A stretch of DNA of 16,657 nt. Origin: Spirulina sp. DLM2.Bin59 (GTDB lineage Bacteria > Cyanobacteriota > Cyanobacteriia > Cyanobacteriales > Spirulinaceae). Positions 7,633-14,232 of this stretch are shown here, piece by piece. The notes under the pieces were generated by a model. The model had not been told where the DNA came from. It was given only the letters and a program-made list of their open reading frames with translations, and made no database searches. Position numbers and translations under genes: made by a program. Every line of letters begins with the position of its first letter. The first letter of the stretch is position 1. The stretch covers positions 1 to 16,657 of the forward strand of contig RECT01000260.1 in assembly GCA_007693875.1 (NCBI GenBank), written 5' to 3'.

Positions 7633-8355
7633 ATGAAAGCTCATCAAGATTCGTCCTTATTTGTATCGCCACAACAGCTCATTGCAGCCTTGGAAGATCT
7701 GAGTGTTCTGGAATTCATGAAGAACAAGCACCCCTGGACTAGCATCAATAAGCTTAAGGAGTTGTTTTATCAAAAATATCAAGTGTCACTTGACGAAGTG
7801 GTAAAAGATCAAGGTTGTTGCGACGGATTGAAAAGTCTGTTCACCCGAAGTGGACGTTTCTCAGTATACGGCACTTCTGTGCCTCAAGAATTTTATGTCG
7901 CTCCTTTACAAGCTCAATCTCAGACCAATTCTAGTTTTGCTCAATATCAAACACAACCGATTCAATACAGAATCAAACGATATTGGCGGGTTGATGCCTA
8001 TTTCCTCCAAAAGCTCAAAGATGAGGGTGCTCAAGAAATGAAATCTCAACCATCCCCGAACATTTCAAAATATCAGCCAAATTTGATTTCTGAGATCAAA
8101 TCAGTTGATGATTTAAAGTTTGTGCTGATGGAAATTATCAAGGATTTGGCAATTAACCACCCTCAACAAAGAGTTACAGTGGCGATTTTAGGTAAAAGTT
8201 TTCGTAACCATTATCAACAACCCATTCGGACTATGGTACGAAATGTTTGTCCTGAGCTAAGGCTGATTGATTTACTTCAAACTATGCCCAACCTCAATGT
8301 CAAACAGGTAGATCGTGATTGGCAAATTACCATGTTGATTCATGGGAATGATTGA
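7633..8355 (+). CDS. Probable double LOTUS/OST-HTH domain protein in an AT-rich patch
   Basis: 240 residues; I do not recognise a named gene. Two winged-helix-like regions are visible. The first (about 12-90) has the pattern SINKLKELFYQKYQVSLDEV, then LKSLFTRSGRFSVYG and EFYVAP. The second (about 158-235) has LMEIIKDLAINHPQQRVTVA, then LGKSFRNHYQQPIRTMV and LRLIDLLQTMPNLNVKQV. Both resemble LOTUS/OST-HTH domains, which bind RNA (some bind G-quadruplexes), often beside NYN nuclease domains. No NYN or PIN domain is present here. About 40 polar residues link them. Hand counts give about 33-47% GC on sampled lines against roughly 60% in the next gene, and the gene has no HIP1 site, which suggests foreign origin or relaxed constraint. 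The domain assignment is by eye and moderate. The coding call is secure from length and composition. Confidence 0.7.
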   Translation: MKAHQDSSLFVSPQQLIAALEDLSVLEFMKNKHPWTSINKLKELFYQKYQVSLDEVVKDQGCCDGLKSLFTRSGRFSVYGTSVPQEFYVAPLQAQSQTNSSFAQYQTQPIQYRIKRYWRVDAYFLQKLKDEGAQEMKSQPSPNISKYQPNLISEIKSVDDLKFVLMEIIKDLAINHPQQRVTVAILGKSFRNHYQQPIRTMVRNVCPELRLIDLLQTMPNLNVKQVDRDWQITMLIHGND

Positions 8356-8360
8356 TCGCG

Positions 8361-8382
8361 CCCAATTGACGTGGGTTTTTTT
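8361..8382 (+). terminator. Possible intrinsic terminator of the double-LOTUS gene
   Basis: CCCA-N7-TGGG is followed directly by seven T residues (8376-8382), just after the stop at 8355 and before the convergent HTH gene. The stem is short (4 bp), so the call rests mainly on the T-run and position. Confidence 0.4.
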
Positions 8383-8394
8383 CCCTCCTAAAGC

Positions 8395-8961
8395 CTAAAC
8401 CGGGGAGACCTTCGCCCGCCAGAGCAACTTTTCCCCCCGACGATATCCGGCATAACGTACCCGAATACGATCGCCCCTCTCTGCCGTTCCCGTCATTAAC
8501 TCATGGTCTTGGGGATCGTAGGGCAATTCTGCACCAATGGGAGCAATGGGGGTAATACCCCAGGAGGCCATTAAAGCCTCCACCGGCTGAACCAAGGGGA
8601 TCACCTTGGTGGCGGGGAGATCTGGGTTTTTCGCCACCGCCGCTAACACCGTCGGCCATTGGCGCAACCAGGGTTCTAGAAGATCTATAGACTGCTGCAC
8701 CGGATCCCCTGGGGTGGATAGCGTTGCTGGGCTACAGTCCTGCCACAGTTGATCCAGGGAAATCCCTAAAGCTTGGGCGATTTTTTGAAGGCTTGCCCCT
8801 TTAACTTGGCCGATTTTGCCTCGCCGCAATTGGCGGATGGGGCTAGGAGAAAGGCCCGCCCGCCGGGCCAGTTGGCGAAAACTGGTGATCCTTTGGGCGG
8901 CCATGGAGGTGCGCAGGTTTTGGGTGATGCGATCCGCACTGGCCTGATTCTCGCTAATCAT
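8395..8961 (-). CDS. XRE-type helix-turn-helix protein with GrpE-head-like C-terminus
   Basis: 188 residues. The N-terminal part (about 26-72) is a Cro/XRE-like helix-turn-helix: TSFRQLARRAGLSPSPIRQL, then SLQKIAQALGISLDQLW. The C-terminal part (about 125-188) follows the pattern of the GrpE beta-domain that contacts DnaK: GITPIAPIGAELPYDPQDHE, GDRIRVRYAGYRRGEKLL, RAKVSPV. Compare the GrpE pattern G..PI...G..FDP..HE....GYR.G..LLR.A.V. The long GrpE dimerisation helix is not evident; only about 50 residues separate the two parts. I recall HTH-GrpE architectures in other cyanobacteria, so this is probably a conserved family and not a chance fusion. Its role may be heat-shock or chaperone-linked regulation, but this is inference. 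It starts 6 bp after the mtnA stop, so the two genes are probably co-transcribed. Confidence 0.8.
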   Translation of the reverse strand: MISENQASADRITQNLRTSMAAQRITSFRQLARRAGLSPSPIRQLRRGKIGQVKGASLQKIAQALGISLDQLWQDCSPATLSTPGDPVQQSIDLLEPWLRQWPTVLAAVAKNPDLPATKVIPLVQPVEALMASWGITPIAPIGAELPYDPQDHELMTGTAERGDRIRVRYAGYRRGEKLLWRAKVSPV

Positions 8962-8967
8962 AGGCTT

Positions 8968-10005
8968 CTATTGAGCACATTGGGGCAATTGAGCGGGGGG
9001 AAATACGCCTTTTTCGGTGATGATCCCCGCGATTAGCCCCGCTGGGGTGACATCAAAGGCGGGATTATAAAACTCTGCCCCCTCTGGACAAAGGCGGGTG
9101 TTGCCCACTTGATAGATTTCCTGGGGATCCCGCTCCTCGATGGGAATTTCTGCCCCCGTGGCAATCTTGAAATCAATCGTCGAAAAGGGAGCCGCCACAT
9201 AAAAGGGGACTTGATGGGCTTGGGCAATCACCGCTAGGCCGTAAGTGCCGATTTTATTCGCGGCATCACCATTGGCGGCAATGCGATCGGCCCCCACCAC
9301 CACCAGATCAATCATGCCCCGCTGCATACAATGGGCCGCCATATTATCGGTAATCACTGTCACGGGAATGCCCGCTTGCACACATTCCCAGGCGGTTAAT
9401 TTCGCCCCCTGGAGCCGGGGCCGGGTTTCATCGGCAAAAACGCGCCCCAACCGTCCGGTTTTCCAAGCGGAACGAATCACCCCCACTGCTGTACCATAGC
9501 CGGCGGTGGCTAGGCCCCCTGCGTTGCAGTGGGTGAGGATGGTTAGTTTTTCGGGACTGGGGGGGAGGATGGTACAGCCGTGATCCCCCATGGCTTGACA
9601 CCGTTGCAGATCGTCGGCTTGGATCGCTTGGGCTTCGGCCAGGAGGGCGGCGCGGATTGCGTCGGGGTTGCCGGGGGTGTGGTGGGCGGTGGTGAGTTGG
9701 CGATCAATGGCCCAAAAGAGGTTAACGGCGGTGGGGCGGGTGCCTCGGAGGGTGTGGGCGATCGCCTCCAATTCTGCTAAAAATACCGTCCGCTGGGGAG
9801 CCGCAATCTCCCGCGCCCCCAAATACATCCCATAGGCCGCCGCCACGCCAATGGCCGGCGCACCCCGGACAATCATTGTTTTAATCGCCTCCGCCATGGC
9901 CGCACTGGTTTCAATGGCAACTGTGGTGAGGGTGGTGGGCAACTGGGTTTGATCAATGAGAAGAACGCGATCGCCTTCCCAAAGGATGGGATAAATTTCA
10001 GCCAT
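8968..10005 (-). CDS. mtnA: S-methyl-5-thioribose-1-phosphate isomerase
   Basis: Methionine salvage enzyme that isomerises 5-methylthioribose-1-phosphate to 5-methylthioribulose-1-phosphate, recycling the methylthio group left after SAM-dependent polyamine or related synthesis. It is 345 residues, full length for the family. Signatures are MIVRGAPAIGVAAAYGM (about 44-60), the catalytic cysteine C160 in ILTHCNAGGLATAGYGTA, and the catalytic aspartate D240 in VVVGADRIAANGDAANKIGT. The substrate-binding RGAP loop and the C-terminal FYVAAPFSTIDF also fit. The ATG at 10005 gives the normal N-terminus (MAEIYPILWEGDRVLLIDQT). The paralogous eIF2B-alpha-like proteins lack this C/D pair, so the identification is firm. 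The HTH-GrpE-like gene follows after 6 bp. The start is 82 bp from the divergent PD40 lipoprotein gene. metK, also in the SAM cycle, is about 6 kb away and not in an operon with it. Confidence 0.95.
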   Translation of the reverse strand: MAEIYPILWEGDRVLLIDQTQLPTTLTTVAIETSAAMAEAIKTMIVRGAPAIGVAAAYGMYLGAREIAAPQRTVFLAELEAIAHTLRGTRPTAVNLFWAIDRQLTTAHHTPGNPDAIRAALLAEAQAIQADDLQRCQAMGDHGCTILPPSPEKLTILTHCNAGGLATAGYGTAVGVIRSAWKTGRLGRVFADETRPRLQGAKLTAWECVQAGIPVTVITDNMAAHCMQRGMIDLVVVGADRIAANGDAANKIGTYGLAVIAQAHQVPFYVAAPFSTIDFKIATGAEIPIEERDPQEIYQVGNTRLCPEGAEFYNPAFDVTPAGLIAGIITEKGVFPPAQLPQCAQ

Positions 10006-10087
10006 GATTGGGGGTAAACGTGAGGGGCTAGACTATTAGCGTATCAGCAATCTTAGATCCCATTGCCGACAAAACTCTACCATCCCT

Positions 10088-10591
10088 ATGTTCCGGAACA
10101 TTCCCTGGTTTGCTGGCTTGCTGATTATCCTTGCCGGTTGCCAAAGCTATCCCCAACGGTTAAACCTCTCCTACGATCCCGGCGGCCGGGGCGTGAATAG
10201 TCCGGCGGCAGAACTATCGCCCCAATATGTGGGCAATTATTTAGTGTTTGTGTCCGATCGCAACGGTTCCCCAGATCTCTACCTCTTCGATACCCTAAGC
10301 CAGCGTTTTCTCGATCTACCGGGGTTAAATTCCCTCGCCACGACGATCGCCGATCCCTCCATTTCTGAAGATGGCCGCTATATTGCCTATTTGGGGAGTC
10401 GTTTGGGTTTAGCCGATGTCTATGTCTACGATCGCGAAACCGCCCTCAGTCGCAACCTCACCGAAGGCCTCCAAGCCCAAGTCCGCCATCCGGTGATCAG
10501 TGCCGATGGGGGGGCGATCGCCTTTGAAGCCAACCAAACGGGGCAATGGGATATTCTCATTTATGACCGCGATGGCAATGCCTTGGATTAA
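10088..10591 (+). CDS. TolB-like PD40 repeat lipoprotein (first of a tandem pair)
   Basis: 167 residues. The N-terminus is a lipoprotein signal peptide: MFRN, a hydrophobic core, then the lipobox LAGC with lipidated C18. The mature part carries WD40-like PD40 beta-propeller repeats of the TolB type: YLVFVSDRNGSPDLYLFD, PSISEDGRYIAYLGSR, DVYVYDRET, then PVISADGGAIAFEANQTG and WDILIYDRDG. About three blades are too few for a closed propeller, so the protein may oligomerise or act with its paralogue. It probably sits in the periplasm anchored to a membrane. The function is unknown; similarity to TolB is structural. The next gene, a paralogue, starts inside its last codons. Confidence 0.85.
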   Translation: MFRNIPWFAGLLIILAGCQSYPQRLNLSYDPGGRGVNSPAAELSPQYVGNYLVFVSDRNGSPDLYLFDTLSQRFLDLPGLNSLATTIADPSISEDGRYIAYLGSRLGLADVYVYDRETALSRNLTEGLQAQVRHPVISADGGAIAFEANQTGQWDILIYDRDGNALD

Positions 10592-11060
10592 ACCGCTGCT
10601 CATCCTCAGCCTATCCTCCTTGGCCGGTTGCGCCCTCTTTGTTCAGCCCCAAATCCCCACCGGAGGCTTAAATAGCAACAGCCCCGAGGAACACCCCGCC
10701 TATAGTGGTGATGGCCGGTATCTGGCCTTTAGTAGCGATCGCCTCGGCCGCCGCGATATCTTCCTTTAAGACCTGCAAACTCGCCAACTCGTCCACCTCC
10801 CCAACCTCAACCGCCGCGATTCCAGCCAAGATCAACCCGCCCTCAGTGCCGATGGCCGCTATCTCGCCTATGTTTCCACCGAGCGGGGCCGCTCCGATAT
10901 CCTCGTTTATGACCGGGAAAGGGAGCGATCGCAACTCCTCACCGCCAACCTCCGGGGTTCTGTGCGCCACCCCACCATCAGCGGTGACGGCTCCCAGGTA
11001 GCCTTTCAAACCAATCAATTGGGGCAATGGAATCTGGCGATCGTCGAGGTCAACCCGTGA
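10572..11060 (+). pseudogene. Second TolB-like PD40 lipoprotein gene, interrupted by an in-frame TAA
   Basis: The frame starts at ATG 10572 (or ATG 10578), overlapping the end of the first PD40 gene by 14-20 nt. It begins with a lipoprotein signal peptide (MAMPWIKPLLILSLSSLAGC, lipobox LAGC). PD40 repeats follow: HPAYSGDGRYLAFSSDRLGR then RDIFL. At 10767-10769 the codon is TAA, exactly where the paralogue and the repeat pattern call for an aromatic residue (YLFD or VYDR in the sister sequences, so probably TAC or TAT here). The same frame then continues uninterrupted to TGA 11058-11060 with clear family sequence: DLQTRQLVHLPNLN, PALSADGRYLAYVSTERGR, SDILVYDRERER, HPTISGDGSQVAFQTNQLG. No good in-frame restart follows the stop. 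It is either a recent nonsense mutation or a sequencing error; as written, only 65 codons are translated. Full length would be 162 residues. Confidence 0.8.
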
Positions 11061-11123
11061 GAACGCCAAACGTCTGATTTTTGGTAGATTCTTAAGAGAA
11101 ATAGAATCAACCCTTTGCAACCT

Positions 11124-13313
11124 ATGGATTACTCCCTCTGGCCCGGCCGATCCTATCCCCTTGGTGCAACATGGGACGGGAAAGGCACAAACTTTGCCCT
11201 GTTTAGTGAAAATGCAACGGGGGTCGATCTCTGCCTCTTTGATGACGAGGATCGCGAAACCCGCATTTCTCTGACGGAAAATCATCACTTCGTTTGGCAT
11301 GGCTACTTACCCGATGTTGGGCCAGGCCAACGCTACGGCTACCGCGTCTATGGCAGCTTTTTACCCCACCAGGGCCACCGCTTCAACGTCAATAAGCTGC
11401 TCATTGACCCCTATGCCAAGGCGATCACCGGCGATGTCATCCATGATGAAGCCATCTATAGCTACCCCTGGGAAGGGGATGCCGAAGATCTCGGGTTTAA
11501 CGACCTCGACAGCGCCCCCTATATGCCCAAATGCGTCGTCATTGACCCCGACTTTGATTGGGAAGGGGATGAATTGCTGCGGATCCCCATGCATGAATCG
11601 GTGATCTACGAAATCCACGTTAAAGGCTTCACCAAACAACATCCAGACATCCCCGCCCCCCTACGGGGAACCTATAGCGGCCTCGCCCATCCCGCCGCCA
11701 TTGCATACCTCAAATCTTTAGGCATCACCGCCGTTGAACTCCTCCCCATCCATGCCATCTACATCAACCAAGGCCATTTAGTGGATAAGGGCCTCCATAA
11801 CTATTGGGGTTACGACAACCTCAACTACTTTGCCCCCCACTCCGGCTATAGTGCCAAGGGCAACCGGGGGGAACAGGTGCAGGAATTTAAAGCGATGGTC
11901 AAGGCCCTCCACAAAGCCGGTTTAGAGGTAATCCTCGATGTGGTCTATAACCATACCGGCGAAGGCAACCACATGGGGCCCACCCTTTCCCTGCGAGGCA
12001 TTGATAACATCTCCTACTACCGCACCCTAGAAGATGATCCCCGTTTTTATATGGACTTCACCGGCTGCGGTAACTCCCTCAATGTCTGCCATCCCCAGGT
12101 TTTGAAATTAATTACCGATAGCTTGCGCTATTGGGTGGAGGAAATGCACGTCGATGGCTTCCGGTTCGACTTGGCTTCGGCGTTGGCGCGGGAACTTTAT
12201 GATGTCAATAATTTGGCAGCCTTCTTTAATATCATCCACCAAGACCCAGTTTTATCCACGGTTAAGTTAATCGCGGAGCCTTGGGATATTGGCGAAGGGG
12301 GCTATCAGGTGGGGAACTTCCCGCTGCTCTGGTCAGAGTGGAATGGCAAATATCGCGATACAATGCGAGATTTTTGGATTGGCCAGGAAAGCAGCGTTGG
12401 GGAGTTCGCCTCCCGCTTTACGGGAAGTTCTGACCTTTATGAATTGAGCGGCCGCAAACCCAGTGCCAGCATTAATTTTATTACGGCCCATGATGGCTTT
12501 ACCCTCAATGATTTAGTCAGTTATAACGAAAAACACAATGAGGATAATGGCGAGGAGAATCGCGATGGTGATGATCATAACCGTTCTTGGAATTGTGGGG
12601 CAGAGGGGTTAACTGATGACCCAGAAATTATCGCCTTGCGGGAGCGGCAACGGCGCAATCTCCTCGTTACTTTAATGTTATCCCAGGGTGTGCCGATGCT
12701 CTTAGCCGGGGATGAAATGGGGCGTACCCAAGGGGGCAATAATAATCCCTATTGCCAAGATAACGAAATTTCTTGGGTTGACTGGTCTTTAACCCAAGGT
12801 AATCGTGAGCTAGTGGAGTTTACCCAGCAGTTGATTGCCTTTCACCATAATAACCGCGTGTTTCAGCGGCGCAATTGGTTTCAAGGGCGGGAAATTCACG
12901 GCTCTGGGGTGCGGGATATCCTCTGGTTTAATCCCAATGGTCTGGAGATGACGGAGGAGCAATGGCAACATGACTATGTCAAGGCGTTGGGGATTTTTCT
13001 CAATGGTGAGGAGTTGGTGCAGGTGGATGAAAAGGGCGATCGCCTTGTGGGTGAAAGCTTTTTGCTGTTCCTCAATGCCCATTATGAGATGATTGAGTTT
13101 GCGATCCCGGAGCGGTTGCAATTGTGGGAATGGCAGGTGATCCTCGATACGGTGGAACCCCACTTTTTAACGATGGGGCCATTGTATAAACACGATGCCA
13201 TGATTCCGGTGACGGAGCGATCGCTCATCCTCCTGCAACGGGGGCAGGAGATTCCACCCCCGCTCCCGAAACCGATGGTTTCAGCCGCCAAAACCAGCAA
13301 AAACCATAATTAA
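11124..13313 (+). CDS. glgX: Glycogen debranching enzyme (isoamylase-type, GH13)
   Basis: Hydrolyses alpha-1,6 branches of glycogen in the cytoplasm. It has 729 residues from the ATG at 11124 (MDYSLWPGRSYPLGATWDG); a TTG at 11115 would add three. The N-terminal CBM48-like domain contains GTNFALFSENATGVDLCLFD. The catalytic barrel has DVVYNHTGEG (272-281), the nucleophile D349 in DGFRFDLASALARE, the acid/base E385 in LIAEPWDIGEGGY, and the transition-state D457 in FITAHDGFTLNDLVSYNEKH. The NEDNGEENRDGDDHNRSWNC stretch typical of GlgX follows, then MLLAGDEMGRTQGGNNN. The C-terminal beta domain (about 620-729) is complete. The interrupted PD40 frame ends 63 bp before it. The stop codon lies inside a 10-bp tandem repeat. 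Confidence 0.95.
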   Translation: MDYSLWPGRSYPLGATWDGKGTNFALFSENATGVDLCLFDDEDRETRISLTENHHFVWHGYLPDVGPGQRYGYRVYGSFLPHQGHRFNVNKLLIDPYAKAITGDVIHDEAIYSYPWEGDAEDLGFNDLDSAPYMPKCVVIDPDFDWEGDELLRIPMHESVIYEIHVKGFTKQHPDIPAPLRGTYSGLAHPAAIAYLKSLGITAVELLPIHAIYINQGHLVDKGLHNYWGYDNLNYFAPHSGYSAKGNRGEQVQEFKAMVKALHKAGLEVILDVVYNHTGEGNHMGPTLSLRGIDNISYYRTLEDDPRFYMDFTGCGNSLNVCHPQVLKLITDSLRYWVEEMHVDGFRFDLASALARELYDVNNLAAFFNIIHQDPVLSTVKLIAEPWDIGEGGYQVGNFPLLWSEWNGKYRDTMRDFWIGQESSVGEFASRFTGSSDLYELSGRKPSASINFITAHDGFTLNDLVSYNEKHNEDNGEENRDGDDHNRSWNCGAEGLTDDPEIIALRERQRRNLLVTLMLSQGVPMLLAGDEMGRTQGGNNNPYCQDNEISWVDWSLTQGNRELVEFTQQLIAFHHNNRVFQRRNWFQGREIHGSGVRDILWFNPNGLEMTEEQWQHDYVKALGIFLNGEELVQVDEKGDRLVGESFLLFLNAHYEMIEFAIPERLQLWEWQVILDTVEPHFLTMGPLYKHDAMIPVTERSLILLQRGQEIPPPLPKPMVSAAKTSKNHN

Positions 13314-13347
13314 GCCGAATTAAGCTGAATTAAGCTGAATTAAGCCT
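13308..13347. repeat. 10-bp tandem repeat (AATTAAGCYG, about 4 copies) between convergent genes
   Basis: Units start at 13308, 13318, 13328 and 13338; the first reads AATTAAGCCG, the next two AATTAAGCTG, and the last is partial. Each unit contains TTAA, so TAA is available on both strands. The glgX stop (13311-13313) and the Uma2-gene stop (13340-13342) both lie in the array. Confidence 0.9.
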
Positions 13348-14098
13348 CAGGCTCCACCCCCAAGGCCCGCAACTGGGCCGCGAGTCGGGCTGCCTGGGCT
13401 TCAGCTTGGGCTTGGGCTGCTTGGGCTTGGGCTGTCTGGGCTTGAGCCTGGGCTGCCCGTTCTTCCCCGGTGGGCAGTAATTCTCCTTGAGCATTCCACC
13501 ACCGCAACCAAGGCAATTCCACCCCTTGGTAGGTTCCCATCCATAGCCCTAATTCCACCCCTAAGTGAGGAATTTCAAAGTGTTGCCGTTCATTGGGGGC
13601 CATGGGTTCGTAATGAATGCTCCCATGGCGGTAGAGTTCAAAGTGGGCTTTTTCCACCTCATAAATGCCGTAGTAGGCGGGGCGAATCACCGTTTCATAG
13701 ATCCAAAATTTCCCCTCCCAGGGGGTGCGATCTCGCTCCTCAGCCCCGGTTCCAGAGACAAATTCTAGGACAATTTGGGGGGGGATAATTTCCTGCCACA
13801 GCACATAGGAGCGGCGCATTCGCCCGTTAAGGGTCGGGGGGACGTTGGGGACATAGAACCAATCTGGGGAGACCGCTCCCCGCAGAGGGGGATCGGTAAT
13901 GCGCCAGTAGATGCCGCTATCTTGACCGATGACATAGTGGCGATCGCCATAAACCTGATCCAGTACCGGGCGGATCGATTCGGTGAGCAGAATACTCTGG
14001 GGATGTTCTTGGAAATTTTTCACGAATGTACCATCTTCAGCGGGAAGCTGGGTGTGGTCAGGAAGAGGGGTGAACTGTTCCGTATCCAGAGGGGTCAT
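13340..14098 (-). CDS. Uma2/DUF820 family nuclease-like protein
   Basis: 252 residues from the ATG at 14098 (MTPLDTEQFTPLP); the open frame extends 26 codons further up without family-like sequence. DUF820/Uma2 proteins have a PD-(D/E)XK nuclease fold and occur in many copies in cyanobacterial genomes. Features seen: SPDWFYVP with D79, PQIVLEFVSGTG with E112, then K130 and Y134 in WEGKFWIYE, and IRPAYYGIYEVEKAHFELYR. The core ends near 210. It is followed by a low-complexity Ala/Gln-rich helical tail (about 215-245) of AQ and AQAA units, common in this family as I recall. The cellular role is unknown. It is convergent with glgX and lies between two different tandem repeat arrays. Confidence 0.85.
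   Translation of the reverse strand: MTPLDTEQFTPLPDHTQLPAEDGTFVKNFQEHPQSILLTESIRPVLDQVYGDRHYVIGQDSGIYWRITDPPLRGAVSPDWFYVPNVPPTLNGRMRRSYVLWQEIIPPQIVLEFVSGTGAEERDRTPWEGKFWIYETVIRPAYYGIYEVEKAHFELYRHGSIHYEPMAPNERQHFEIPHLGVELGLWMGTYQGVELPWLRWWNAQGELLPTGEERAAQAQAQTAQAQAAQAQAEAQAARLAAQLRALGVEPEA
13391..13455. repeat. Degenerate hexanucleotide repeat coding the Ala/Gln tail
   Basis: Imperfect copies of CTTGGG or CCTGGG with GCT spacers run through the 3' part of the Uma2 gene. Read on the minus strand in frame they give alternating Ala and Gln codons (GCC-CAA). The repeat stays in frame, so copy changes would lengthen or shorten the tail without breaking the gene. Confidence 0.7.
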
Positions 14099-14190
14099 GG
14101 CTATAGGGGTCAAGTTCGTTGTGGCTAATTTTAACAAACCTGCGGGGAAATCTGGGTCAACGTCACCATCGCCCACCCTGCAAAGTCCCC

Positions 14191-14232
14191 ATTCTCAATT
14201 CTCAATTCTCAATTCTCAATTCTCAATTCTCA
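14191..14232. repeat. Heptanucleotide tandem repeat ATTCTCA x 6
   Basis: Six exact 7-bp units run from 14191 to 14232. The right end overlaps the 3' end of the glycosyltransferase-like gene and supplies its TGA stop (14216-14218, minus strand). The rest lies upstream of the Uma2 gene. Short heptanucleotide tandem repeats (STRR) are a known feature of cyanobacterial genomes; this unit differs from the classical ones I remember. Confidence 0.95.

Noticed and set aside
10668..11300. 210-codon minus-strand frame across the interrupted PD40 gene and the glgX start
   Set aside because: The plus strand carries clear family motifs in two genes here. The minus frame has no recognisable domain.
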